A stretch of 29,994 nucleotides of DNA from UBA1731 sp964567665 (GTDB lineage Bacteria > Verrucomicrobiota > Kiritimatiellia > RFP12 > UBA1067): positions 1 through 29,994 of the forward strand of contig CAZMNN010000028.1 in assembly GCA_964567665.1 (NCBI GenBank), given 5' to 3'. Both the position numbers and the translations under genes were made by a program. Below are positions 24,077-29,994 of this stretch, piece by piece (position 1 is the first letter of the stretch; the number at the start of each line of letters is the position of its first letter). The notes beneath the pieces were generated by a model. It was not told the origin of the DNA. It was given only the letters and a program-made list of their open reading frames with translations, and searched no databases.

Positions 24077-24993
24077 ATCCAGTTCTGAAGCGCACCCTCT
24101 GCGGATTGGGCGTAGGGGCCTTGGTCATCGGACTGTTCCTGTACTGTCCGCTTCTTTGGCTCATGCCCGTAATCCTCCTGCTCTCCACTCTTGTCCAGAT
24201 GGAGTTCTACCAGATGGCGAAACGGAAGTACGAGCCGGTCGCATGGTTCGGTCTGCTCATGGGTGCGGCGTGGATGGTGTGTGCCGGTTGGCTTGGCGGC
24301 GGCACTGTGTTCAACCTGCTGATGCTGTTTGCGAGCCTCGTGCCGTTCATGCTCGTCTCGCTGGCTCTGCTGTGTCTGCTGGTGCTGTTCTCTTCGCATC
24401 GGCGAAACCCTGTCGGGACGATTGCCGTCACGATGCTCGGCTTCCTGTATGTGCCGTTCCTTCTTTCGTTCTTCCTCCTTACGGTTCAGCTTTCCGGATT
24501 GCCGCTGCAGTCGCCTTCGGCGGAAGTTTCGCGAGTGGGGCTGTACACGCTTTTTGCGTTGATTGCGGTCTCGAAGCTGTCGGATACGGGCGGGTTTGCG
24601 TTCGGAATGGCGTTCGGCAGACACAAGATGTGTCCATCGATCTCGCCGAAGAAGTCGTGGGAGGGTCTGTTCGGTTCAATGCTGTTCTCGTCCGCCGCTG
24701 CCGCCGGAATGCTTGCGGTTGCGCGACACTTTGCGTGGGGAGGCGAGCTTGCCGTCTGGAATCGGCTGAACTACCCGTCGGCGCTTGCCGTCGGCGCGTT
24801 CATGGCGCTTGTCGCGACGGTGTGCGACCTGATAGAGAGCCGGTTCAAGCGCGAGTTCGAGATCAAGGACTCTTCGCCGTTCCTGCCTGCCGGCATGGGC
24901 GGACTTCTCGATATGTTCGACTCGGTGCTGTTCATCCCGGCGATGGTGTATCCGTTTCTTGCGTTTCTCGTCCACTCGTTTCCCGTGGAATAG
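24073..24993 (+). CDS. cdsA: Phosphatidate cytidylyltransferase
   Basis: A 306-residue integral membrane protein with about seven hydrophobic segments. It makes CDP-diacylglycerol from CTP and phosphatidic acid at the inner membrane, feeding phospholipid synthesis. The family signature is in the C-terminal half: KLSDTGGFAFGMAFGRHKMCPSISPKKSWEG, then CDLIESRFKREFEIKDSSPFLPAGMGGLLDMFDSVLF, with the conserved Asp and Lys/Asp-Ser-Pro residues intact. The ATG overlaps the purA stop, so the two are translationally coupled despite belonging to different pathways. A strong terminator follows within 25 bases. Confidence 0.95.
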   Translation: MNPVLKRTLCGLGVGALVIGLFLYCPLLWLMPVILLLSTLVQMEFYQMAKRKYEPVAWFGLLMGAAWMVCAGWLGGGTVFNLLMLFASLVPFMLVSLALLCLLVLFSSHRRNPVGTIAVTMLGFLYVPFLLSFFLLTVQLSGLPLQSPSAEVSRVGLYTLFALIAVSKLSDTGGFAFGMAFGRHKMCPSISPKKSWEGLFGSMLFSSAAAAGMLAVARHFAWGGELAVWNRLNYPSALAVGAFMALVATVCDLIESRFKREFEIKDSSPFLPAGMGGLLDMFDSVLFIPAMVYPFLAFLVHSFPVE

Positions 24994-25016
24994 CGAAGCT
25001 CGGTTGACAGGCAATG

Positions 25017-25054
25017 CGCACGGCGGTTTTTTTTTGCCAGCCGTGCGTTTTCTC
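25017..25054 (+). terminator. Rho-independent terminator after cdsA
   Basis: CGCACGGC (25017-25024) pairs with GCCGTGCG (25040-25047) around a loop that itself holds nine Ts, followed by TTTTCTC. It ends the purA-cdsA transcript. Confidence 0.8.
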
Positions 25055-25144
25055 TATGTGCATTTGATACAATACGCAACAAGGAACGGATAAAGTAATC
25101 CCGCCCGCAACTGCAACAGACAAACGAAAGGAAAGCACTCAAGA

Positions 25145-26188
25145 ATGAACATCAGCAAAGTACTGGCGGGCGGTGCGCTCGCCCTCGGTGTCCTGTCGGG
25201 CTGTGGTCCCGCCAAGCCGGAACTCCACATCTACACATGGAGCGACTACATTGCGCCGGATGTCATAGCCCAGTTCGAGAAGGAGAACAACTGCATAATC
25301 AAGGTCGATACGTTCGACTCCAACGAGGCGATGTTTGCGAAGCTCAAGGCCGGTTCCACGGGCTACGACATCATAATGCCCAGTTCCTACCAGATTCCGG
25401 TCATGGCCCGCAACGGCATGATACTGAAGCTCGACCACTCCAAGCTGCCGAACGTCAGGAAGAATTTCGATGTAAACTACAAGACAAGCATACTCGATCC
25501 GTCGTTCACCTACAACGTGCCGTATGCTGTCACGTACACCGGCTTCGCGTACCGCAAGGACAGGATCGGCGATGCGCCGATCAACAGCTGGAAGGTGTTC
25601 GAGACCGCAGCTCTTAAGGGTCGGATGTCGCTCCTCGCCGATATGCGCGAGACGATCGGCGGCGGACTGAAGGCCTTGGGCTACTCCCTCAACTCCACCA
25701 AGAAGGAGGAGATCGACGCCGCCGTCGGCAAGGTGCTTGAATGGAAGCGGAACATCGCCAAGTTCGACAACGAGCAGTACAAGACCGCCGTTGCGTCCGC
25801 CGAATGGTTCGTCGGCCACGGCTACAGCTCCGATACGATACAGACGATGCTTGACGACGAGAACGTCGGGTTCTCACTGCCGAAGGAGGGCTTCACCATC
25901 GCATTTGACGAGATGGTGATTGCTTCCGACTCCCGTCAGGTCGACCTTGCGCACAAGTTCATCAATTTCTGCTACGACCCCGACGTCGCGGCGGCAAACA
26001 TGACGGACGTGTGCTCGCCGATGCCGATTGCGGCGGCGTTTCCGAAGTTGGACGAAAAGCTTCGCAAGCTTGTTGTGCTCGATGCCGAGACGCTTCGCCT
26101 CGGCGAGGTGCTCAAGGACTTCGACGACAACCCGGAGGTTCGCAAGCTCTACATCGACGCTTGGGACAAAATCAAGGCCGGAGAGTAG
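25145..26188 (+). CDS. Spermidine/putrescine-type ABC transporter substrate-binding lipoprotein (PotD-like)
   Basis: A 347-residue lipoprotein: signal and lipobox (LALGVLSGC) then a mature periplasmic-binding fold. LHIYTWSDYIAPDVIAQFEKENNC is the standard PotD/PotF opening, GYDIIMPSSYQIPVMARNG and KLPNVRKNFD follow, and VPYAVTYTGFAYRKD and the C-terminal INFCYDPDVAAANM match polyamine-binding proteins. It would capture spermidine or putrescine and deliver it to an ABC permease. No permease or ATPase gene (PotABC) is nearby, so the transporter is elsewhere or the role differs. AAAGGAAAG lies about a dozen bases before ATG 25145. Its 3' end overlaps a stem (GGCCGGA 26176-26182 / TCCGGCC 26194-26200) before the next gene. 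Confidence 0.87.
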   Translation: MNISKVLAGGALALGVLSGCGPAKPELHIYTWSDYIAPDVIAQFEKENNCIIKVDTFDSNEAMFAKLKAGSTGYDIIMPSSYQIPVMARNGMILKLDHSKLPNVRKNFDVNYKTSILDPSFTYNVPYAVTYTGFAYRKDRIGDAPINSWKVFETAALKGRMSLLADMRETIGGGLKALGYSLNSTKKEEIDAAVGKVLEWKRNIAKFDNEQYKTAVASAEWFVGHGYSSDTIQTMLDDENVGFSLPKEGFTIAFDEMVIASDSRQVDLAHKFINFCYDPDVAAANMTDVCSPMPIAAAFPKLDEKLRKLVVLDAETLRLGEVLKDFDDNPEVRKLYIDAWDKIKAGE

Positions 26189-26219
26189 TACGATCCGGCC
26201 GAGCGGAAGGAATGCATGA

Positions 26220-27335
26220 ATGGTCAAGAAAAGCAAGAACGACGATAGCCGTCCGTTGAAGGTAGGCCTCATAGGGGCCGGCGGAATGGCGGCGTACCAT
26301 GTGGAGGGCTTCAGAAGGGCCGGGGCGGAGGTGGTAGCCATCGCCGATCCTTCGGAGGCGGCCGCCGAGGCGGCCGCAGCGAGGTTTGAAGTCGCGCATG
26401 TGTTCGAGTCTGCGCAGGAGCTGCTTGCGCAGGCTGACGTTGATGCGGTGTCGGTGATTACGCCGAACAAGTTTCATTGTCCGATCGTGCTTCAGGCGCT
26501 CAAGGCCGGAAAGCATGTGTTCTGCGAGAAGCCTCCTGCGCTGAACGCAAAGGAGGCCATGCAGATGGCGCGCGCCGCGAAGAATGCGCGGCGTACGCTG
26601 ATGTTCGATTTCAACAACAGGGCAAGGCCGGAATCCGTGGCGATGAAGGCCGCAATCGTGCGCGGCGACGCCGGGCGGATAAACTCTGCGCAGGCTCTGT
26701 GGGTGCGGCGCACCGGCATACCCGGATTCGGCGGCTGGTTCACCACCAAGGCGCTTTCCGGCGGCGGTCCGGTTATCGATCTGCTGCACATGATCGACCT
26801 GGCGCTGCACTTCATGGGCTATCCGGAACCAAAGTTCGTCATGGCCGCCACATACAAGGATTTCATCAACGACCGCAGGTTCAAGGGGCCGTGGGGAATA
26901 CCTGATCAGGCGGGCGGCGTCTGTGACGTCGAGGCCGCCGCCAACGGGTACATCCTCTTCAAGAACGGTTCGTCCCTTTTCCTCAGGACTTCATGGGCGG
27001 AGATGATCAAGCGCGAAGAGGTGTCTGTCACATTCCAGGGGACAAAGGCCGGCGGACTTGTGCGCAGGCTGTTTGCCGAGGACGGAATGGATGACACTGC
27101 CGAAGACACCTGCGAAATGTACATCCAGGACGAGAAGGGCAACCGTGCCGACAGGAGCATCCCGGTGGAGAAGGATGCCGCCATGGGCCGCGTACGCGCC
27201 GCAGAGAACTTCATCCTCACCATCCGGAAGAAGGAGAAGCCGCTTAACACGGTTGACGAGGCGGTGAAGCTGATGAAGATAATAGATGCCATCTATGCGT
27301 CGGCAAAGTCCGGCGCACCGGTGCGGATCAAGTGA
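26220..27335 (+). CDS. Gfo/Idh/MocA family oxidoreductase
   Basis: A 371-residue cytoplasmic NAD(P)-dependent oxidoreductase with no export signal. GLIGAGGMAAYHVEGF near residue 17 is the GxGxxA dinucleotide site, DAVSVITPNKFH lies near 80, and FCEKPPALN near 102 carries the EKP catalytic Lys. The C-terminal domain has GGPVIDLLHMIDLALHFMGYP (expected Asp-His pair) and a GG-rich sheet ending DEAVKLMKIIDAIYAS. Such enzymes oxidise sugars, inositols or sugar acids. GGAAGG lies upstream of the start. It sits 31 bases after the PotD-like gene and 32 before a TIM-barrel epimerase-like gene, a common partner. Substrate unknown. Confidence 0.9.
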   Translation: MVKKSKNDDSRPLKVGLIGAGGMAAYHVEGFRRAGAEVVAIADPSEAAAEAAAARFEVAHVFESAQELLAQADVDAVSVITPNKFHCPIVLQALKAGKHVFCEKPPALNAKEAMQMARAAKNARRTLMFDFNNRARPESVAMKAAIVRGDAGRINSAQALWVRRTGIPGFGGWFTTKALSGGGPVIDLLHMIDLALHFMGYPEPKFVMAATYKDFINDRRFKGPWGIPDQAGGVCDVEAAANGYILFKNGSSLFLRTSWAEMIKREEVSVTFQGTKAGGLVRRLFAEDGMDDTAEDTCEMYIQDEKGNRADRSIPVEKDAAMGRVRAAENFILTIRKKEKPLNTVDEAVKLMKIIDAIYASAKSGAPVRIK

Positions 27336-27367
27336 CGTATTGACATCCATTCATGACAGGTGACGCT

Positions 27368-28297
27368 ATGATAAACAGAAAGGAATTCATAGGTTCTGCT
27401 TCGGCGTTTGCGGCGGCGATTGCCGCTGGCTGCGGACGCGAGCGGGTCGATGGCGGATTCGTGACGCCGGAGAGGCTTGGCGTGTGCAGCTGGAGCTTCA
27501 GGCTTCCGCTTGATGAAGTGTCGCAGGAAATGAAGAAGATCGGCATTCGCCGCATTCATCTTGCCCTCCAGCCGTTTTTGGAGGGCGAATCGCGTCATGG
27601 CGCCGCCGAGGGCGCAAAGGCTCTCGATCGCGTGAAGGAGCGCCTTGCTTCCGGGGAGTGGGTTCTCTCCGCTGCGATGATAGGCTTTCCGCAGGAGGAC
27701 TATTCCACGCTTGAGACGATTCGCCGGACGGGCGGAATCGTGCCTGATTCCGCGTGGGAGGGCAACAAGAAGATAGTCAGGGCGGGCGCGAAACTCGCGG
27801 CGGAGCTGAAGGCGCCGCTGCTCACGCTCCATGCCGGGTTCCTTGACGAATCCGATCCTGTGGCGCTGCGGAAGTATTCCGATCGCGTCAGGTTCATCGT
27901 GGACGTCTGCGGCGAAGCCGGTGTTGGCGTGGCGTTCGAGACGGGACAGGAGACGGCGGAGGATCTCGCGAAGTTTCTTGAGAAGACACCCGGCGTTGGG
28001 GTCAACTTCGACCCTGCAAACATGATTCTGTACGGAAAGGGCGATCCCGTAGCGGCGGTATCGCGTCTTGCGCCGTGGATTCGCCATGTGCACGTCAAGG
28101 ACGCAAAGAAGTCCGCAAAGCAGGGCGAGTGGGGCGCAGAGACGCCATGGGGCGACGGCGAAGTGAATCCGGCCGCGTTTTTCGCGGCGTTGGACAAGGC
28201 CGGTTACTCCGGTGCCTTCGCCATAGAGCGCGAGGGCGGCGACAGCCGCGTAGCGGACATTGCGCTTGCCGCCAAGCGCATTCTTGCGGCAGGTTGA
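27368..28297 (+). CDS. Sugar phosphate isomerase/epimerase-like TIM-barrel lipoprotein
   Basis: About 309 residues. The N-terminus NRKEFIGSASAFAAAIAAGC combines a Tat-like RK-x-F start with a lipobox ending at Cys, so it is probably exported and lipid-anchored. The rest is a xylose-isomerase-like TIM barrel: RLGVCSWSFRLPL, LLTLHAGFLDESD, VGVAFETGQETAEDLAKFL, VNFDPANMI, RHVHVKDAK and a closing FAIEREGGDS. The two Glu, Asp and His positions expected to bind metal are present. Such enzymes isomerise or epimerise sugars, often paired with Gfo/Idh/MocA oxidoreductases like the upstream gene. ATG 27368 starts at the signal; an AGGTGA lies seven bases ahead. ATG 27353 is an alternative in frame. Confidence 0.85.
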   Translation: MINRKEFIGSASAFAAAIAAGCGRERVDGGFVTPERLGVCSWSFRLPLDEVSQEMKKIGIRRIHLALQPFLEGESRHGAAEGAKALDRVKERLASGEWVLSAAMIGFPQEDYSTLETIRRTGGIVPDSAWEGNKKIVRAGAKLAAELKAPLLTLHAGFLDESDPVALRKYSDRVRFIVDVCGEAGVGVAFETGQETAEDLAKFLEKTPGVGVNFDPANMILYGKGDPVAAVSRLAPWIRHVHVKDAKKSAKQGEWGAETPWGDGEVNPAAFFAALDKAGYSGAFAIEREGGDSRVADIALAAKRILAAG

Positions 28298-28310
28298 GGA
28301 GTTGCAGCCA

Positions 28311-29213
28311 ATGGATCTGATGGAAGAGGTGGCGCATTTGAAGAAAGTGCGCAATGCGGTTGTGCTTGCCCACAACTACACCCGTGGCGAGGTGCAGGAT
28401 GCCGCAGATTTCACGGGTGACTCGCTTGAGCTTGCCCGCCGTGCGGCTCAGGTCGAAGCCGATGTGATAGTTTTCTGCGGCGTATGGTTCATGGCGGAGA
28501 CGGCCAAGATACTGAATCCGCAGAAGAAGGTTCTCATCCCTGATCCGTCGGCGGGGTGTCCCATGGCGGACATGATCACCGGGGCGCAGCTGCGCGAACT
28601 GAAGGCGAAGCATCCGGGTGCGAAGGCCGTGTGCTACGTGAACTCCACGGCAGAGGTCAAGGCGGAATGCGACATCTGCGTGACGAGCGGCAACGCAGAG
28701 AAGGTGATGGCCGGTTTTTCGCCAGAAGATAGGATTCTCTTTGTTCCGGATCAGCATCTCGGCGGGCATATTGCAGGACTTCTCAAGCGCGATTACGTTC
28801 TTTGGCCGGGATACTGCCCGACCCATGCGGCGATTACGGCTTCGGCGATCGAGGCGGCAAGGCGTCTTCATCCTGGGGCGCTGGTCATGGTGCATCCGGA
28901 ATGCGCCAAAGACGTGCGCGATGCGGCGGATGTCAGGCTCTCGACGGGTGGAATGTGCCGCTTCGCCCGTGAATCTGATTGCAGAGAATTCATTGTGGGG
29001 ACGGAGGTCGGCATACTTCACCGTCTGCGCATGGAGAATCCTGACAAGGTCTTCCATCCGGTCTCTGAGCGCATAGTCTGTCCGAACATGAAAAAGACCA
29101 CGATCGAGAACCTTGCGGAGTCGCTTCGCGAGATGAAGACAGAGGTCGATGTTCCGGCGGATGTCGCCGTAAAGGCCAAGCGCGCGATTGATGCAATGCT
29201 TGCCGTTGCGTGA
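28311..29213 (+). CDS. nadA: Quinolinate synthase A
   Basis: A 300-residue cytoplasmic [4Fe-4S] enzyme of NAD synthesis. It condenses iminoaspartate with DHAP to form quinolinate. VVLAHNYTRGEVQDAADFTGDSLELAR is the NadA opening. The three cluster cysteines are in VFCGVWFMAETAKIL, in ECDICVTSGNAEKV, and in IVCPNMKKTTIENL. PDQHLGGHIAG and MVHPECAKDVRDAAD are the substrate-side motifs; STGGM is also present. The first Cys is followed by GVW where many NadA have GVH or GVR. Length is typical. TGAGGAG nine bases ahead of ATG 28311 serves as ribosome site. It starts 13 bases after the previous stop; nadB and nadC are not in view. Confidence 0.95.
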   Translation: MDLMEEVAHLKKVRNAVVLAHNYTRGEVQDAADFTGDSLELARRAAQVEADVIVFCGVWFMAETAKILNPQKKVLIPDPSAGCPMADMITGAQLRELKAKHPGAKAVCYVNSTAEVKAECDICVTSGNAEKVMAGFSPEDRILFVPDQHLGGHIAGLLKRDYVLWPGYCPTHAAITASAIEAARRLHPGALVMVHPECAKDVRDAADVRLSTGGMCRFARESDCREFIVGTEVGILHRLRMENPDKVFHPVSERIVCPNMKKTTIENLAESLREMKTEVDVPADVAVKAKRAIDAMLAVA

Positions 29214-29354
29214 CGGCGCGGCGGTGGTTTCGGTCTGGCGGAGGGCAGCCGCCGGTGCTGCACGTCCGAAGCACAGTCCAGAGAGGTGTCTTTTCGTAGC
29301 GCGGCACGAAGTGTACTGTTATATTTGGCGAGCGAATTGCAGTCCAAGTGGCGC

Positions 29355-29388
29355 AGGGGAGGGTGGCGGTGTGCTTTCCCCTTCGTTT
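29355..29388 (+). terminator. Possible terminator downstream of nadA
   Basis: AGGGGA (29355-29360) can pair with TCCCCT (29377-29382), followed by TCGTTT. Short stem, 16-base loop and a poor U tract, about 140 bases after the nadA stop. Confidence 0.25.
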
Positions 29389-29428
29389 ATCCTCATGGCC
29401 GTCCTCCATTTTTGCTGACCCATTCGAT

Positions 29429-29445
29429 ATTACCATTTGCGTTCT
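29429..29445. repeat. Direct repeat copy 1 (17 bp)
   Basis: ATTACCATTTGCGTTCT, followed by GAAAAA. An identical 17-mer recurs 149 bases downstream at 29578, followed by AAAAAA. The two copies bracket the strong promoter at 29468-29496. Confidence 0.7.
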
Positions 29446-29467
29446 GAAAAAAAAATCGCCGATGGAG

Positions 29468-29496
29468 TTGAAACTGCGGATGCATATGGGTATAAT
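29468..29496 (+). promoter_or_regulatory. Strong sigma70-type promoter before the Sel1 gene
   Basis: TTGAAA at 29468-29473, 17-base spacer, perfect TATAAT at 29491-29496. GCATATG flanks the -10 on both sides. Predicted transcript start is near 29503, about 275 bases upstream of the Sel1 gene ATG, so it drives either a long leader or a separate small RNA. I see no known riboswitch fold there. Confidence 0.75.
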
Positions 29497-29577
29497 GGCA
29501 TATGTACGGTGACGGAGACGGGGGAGTGGTTCTCCAAGGTGTCCTCACCAAACCATCAACAAAAAAAAAAGGCCATT

Positions 29578-29594
29578 ATTACCATTTGCGTTCT
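29578..29594. repeat. Direct repeat copy 2 (17 bp)
   Basis: Exact second copy of the 17-mer at 29429-29445. It lies inside the predicted leader of the Sel1-repeat gene, directly after an A-tract (29561-29570). Confidence 0.7.
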
Positions 29595-29778
29595 AAAAAA
29601 GTTGCTTCGCCTGTTTTATGTGAACAGTGGCGTAGTTGATGTCCGTATGACAGGCGCGGGATGGTGTATGTCCTGAGAAGACGGAAGATGCGTCCGCGAC
29701 AGACGGCATTGTGTCGTGGCTACGAGACATTTACAAAACGATTTGTCAAATGAATAAAAAAAAGGAGGCATTGAGTAG

Positions 29779-29994
29779 ATGCAAAAGAGAGATTCTGAGA
29801 AGCGGTCGTGGACAGAGGCTGTGAAGCGGTGGCGTCGTGCGGCCGAGCAGGGGGATGCAAAGGCGCAGTACAGCCTCGGCGTGTGCTACGCGAATGGTGA
29901 GGGCGTGGAGCAGTCGTTGATGGAGGCGGCGAAGTGGTTCCGCAAGGCGGCTGAGCAGGGGTACGCAGCTGCGCAGTACAGCCTCGGCTGGTGC
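29779..29994 (+). CDS. Sel1-repeat protein (5' part, runs off the window)
   Basis: The first 72 residues of a gene that continues past the window edge. After a charged start (MQKRDSEKRSWTEAVKRW) come two Sel1-like repeats of about 36 residues: RRAAEQGDAKAQYSLGVCYA and FRKAAEQGYAAAQYSLGWC, with the linking NGEGVEQSLMEAAKW. SLR proteins are TPR-like helical scaffolds for protein-protein contacts, often exported; no signal peptide is present at this N-terminus. A strong AAAGGAGG (29761-29768) lies ten bases before ATG. Repeats of this kind usually come in larger numbers, so the protein is probably much longer. Confidence 0.9.
   Translation, partial: MQKRDSEKRSWTEAVKRWRRAAEQGDAKAQYSLGVCYANGEGVEQSLMEAAKWFRKAAEQGYAAAQYSLGWC

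Noticed and set aside
29437..29676. 79-residue + strand frame between nadA and the Sel1 gene
   Set aside because: It starts in an A-run, spans the promoter, has no ribosome site and no recognisable motifs.

Overview
The window is a piece of a GC-rich bacterial chromosome. The organism is probably a gut or rumen member of the Kiritimatiellota or a related PVC-group lineage. I infer this from the mix of Tat-exported Gfo/Idh/MocA oxidoreductases, a large autotransporter-repeat surface protein beside a DUF4091 lipoprotein, Sel1 repeats and standard housekeeping genes. No rRNA or taxonomic marker is present to prove it. Nearly every gene lies on the + strand.

Layout: (1) 1-2740, the end of a glycosyltransferase operon with a partial gene, one GT2 and two GT4-like enzymes. 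(2) 2741-3349, a weakly coding gap with a doubtful minus-strand ORF, ending in a near-consensus promoter. (3) 3350-5389, ispD, a metallophosphoesterase and a transport-auxiliary-like lipoprotein in a tight run. (4) 5470-6938, a secreted Gfo/Idh/MocA oxidoreductase with its own promoter and a strong terminator. (5) 7152-9149, folK, tRNA-Ser(GCU), an MBL-fold hydrolase and a SWIM-domain protein. (6) 9201-14892, a six-copy 11-bp repeat array followed by six tightly packed genes: a small membrane protein, a Whirly-like putative ssDNA-binding protein, a DUF2851 protein, ComM/YifB, a ComEC-type channel and YraN. (7) 15094-20508, an autotransporter-repeat surface protein and a DUF4091 lipoprotein. 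(8) 20656-22691, a creatinase-like M24 protein and a creatininase-family protein. (9) 22730-24993, purA and cdsA. (10) 25145-29213, a PotD-like binding lipoprotein, a Gfo/Idh/MocA oxidoreductase, a TIM-barrel isomerase-like lipoprotein and nadA. (11) 29214-29994, a regulatory region with a direct repeat and strong promoter, then the start of a Sel1-repeat gene.

The most interesting unit is region 6. ComM (helicase of transformation), ComEC (DNA channel) and YraN (nuclease fold) share an overlapping or near-overlapping gene string with a protein whose motif order resembles plant Whirly ssDNA-binding proteins, and with a DUF2851 protein carrying a possible nuclease-like PD...ExH motif. I infer an ssDNA uptake or processing operon. 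The helically phased repeats upstream look like tandem PhoB/OmpR-family half-sites. Second in interest is the creatinase/creatininase-like pair, in which the M24 protein has lost the metal-binding aspartates.

Five or six promoters in the window share an ATGG immediately before the -10 hexamer, which suggests an extended -10 preference in this organism.
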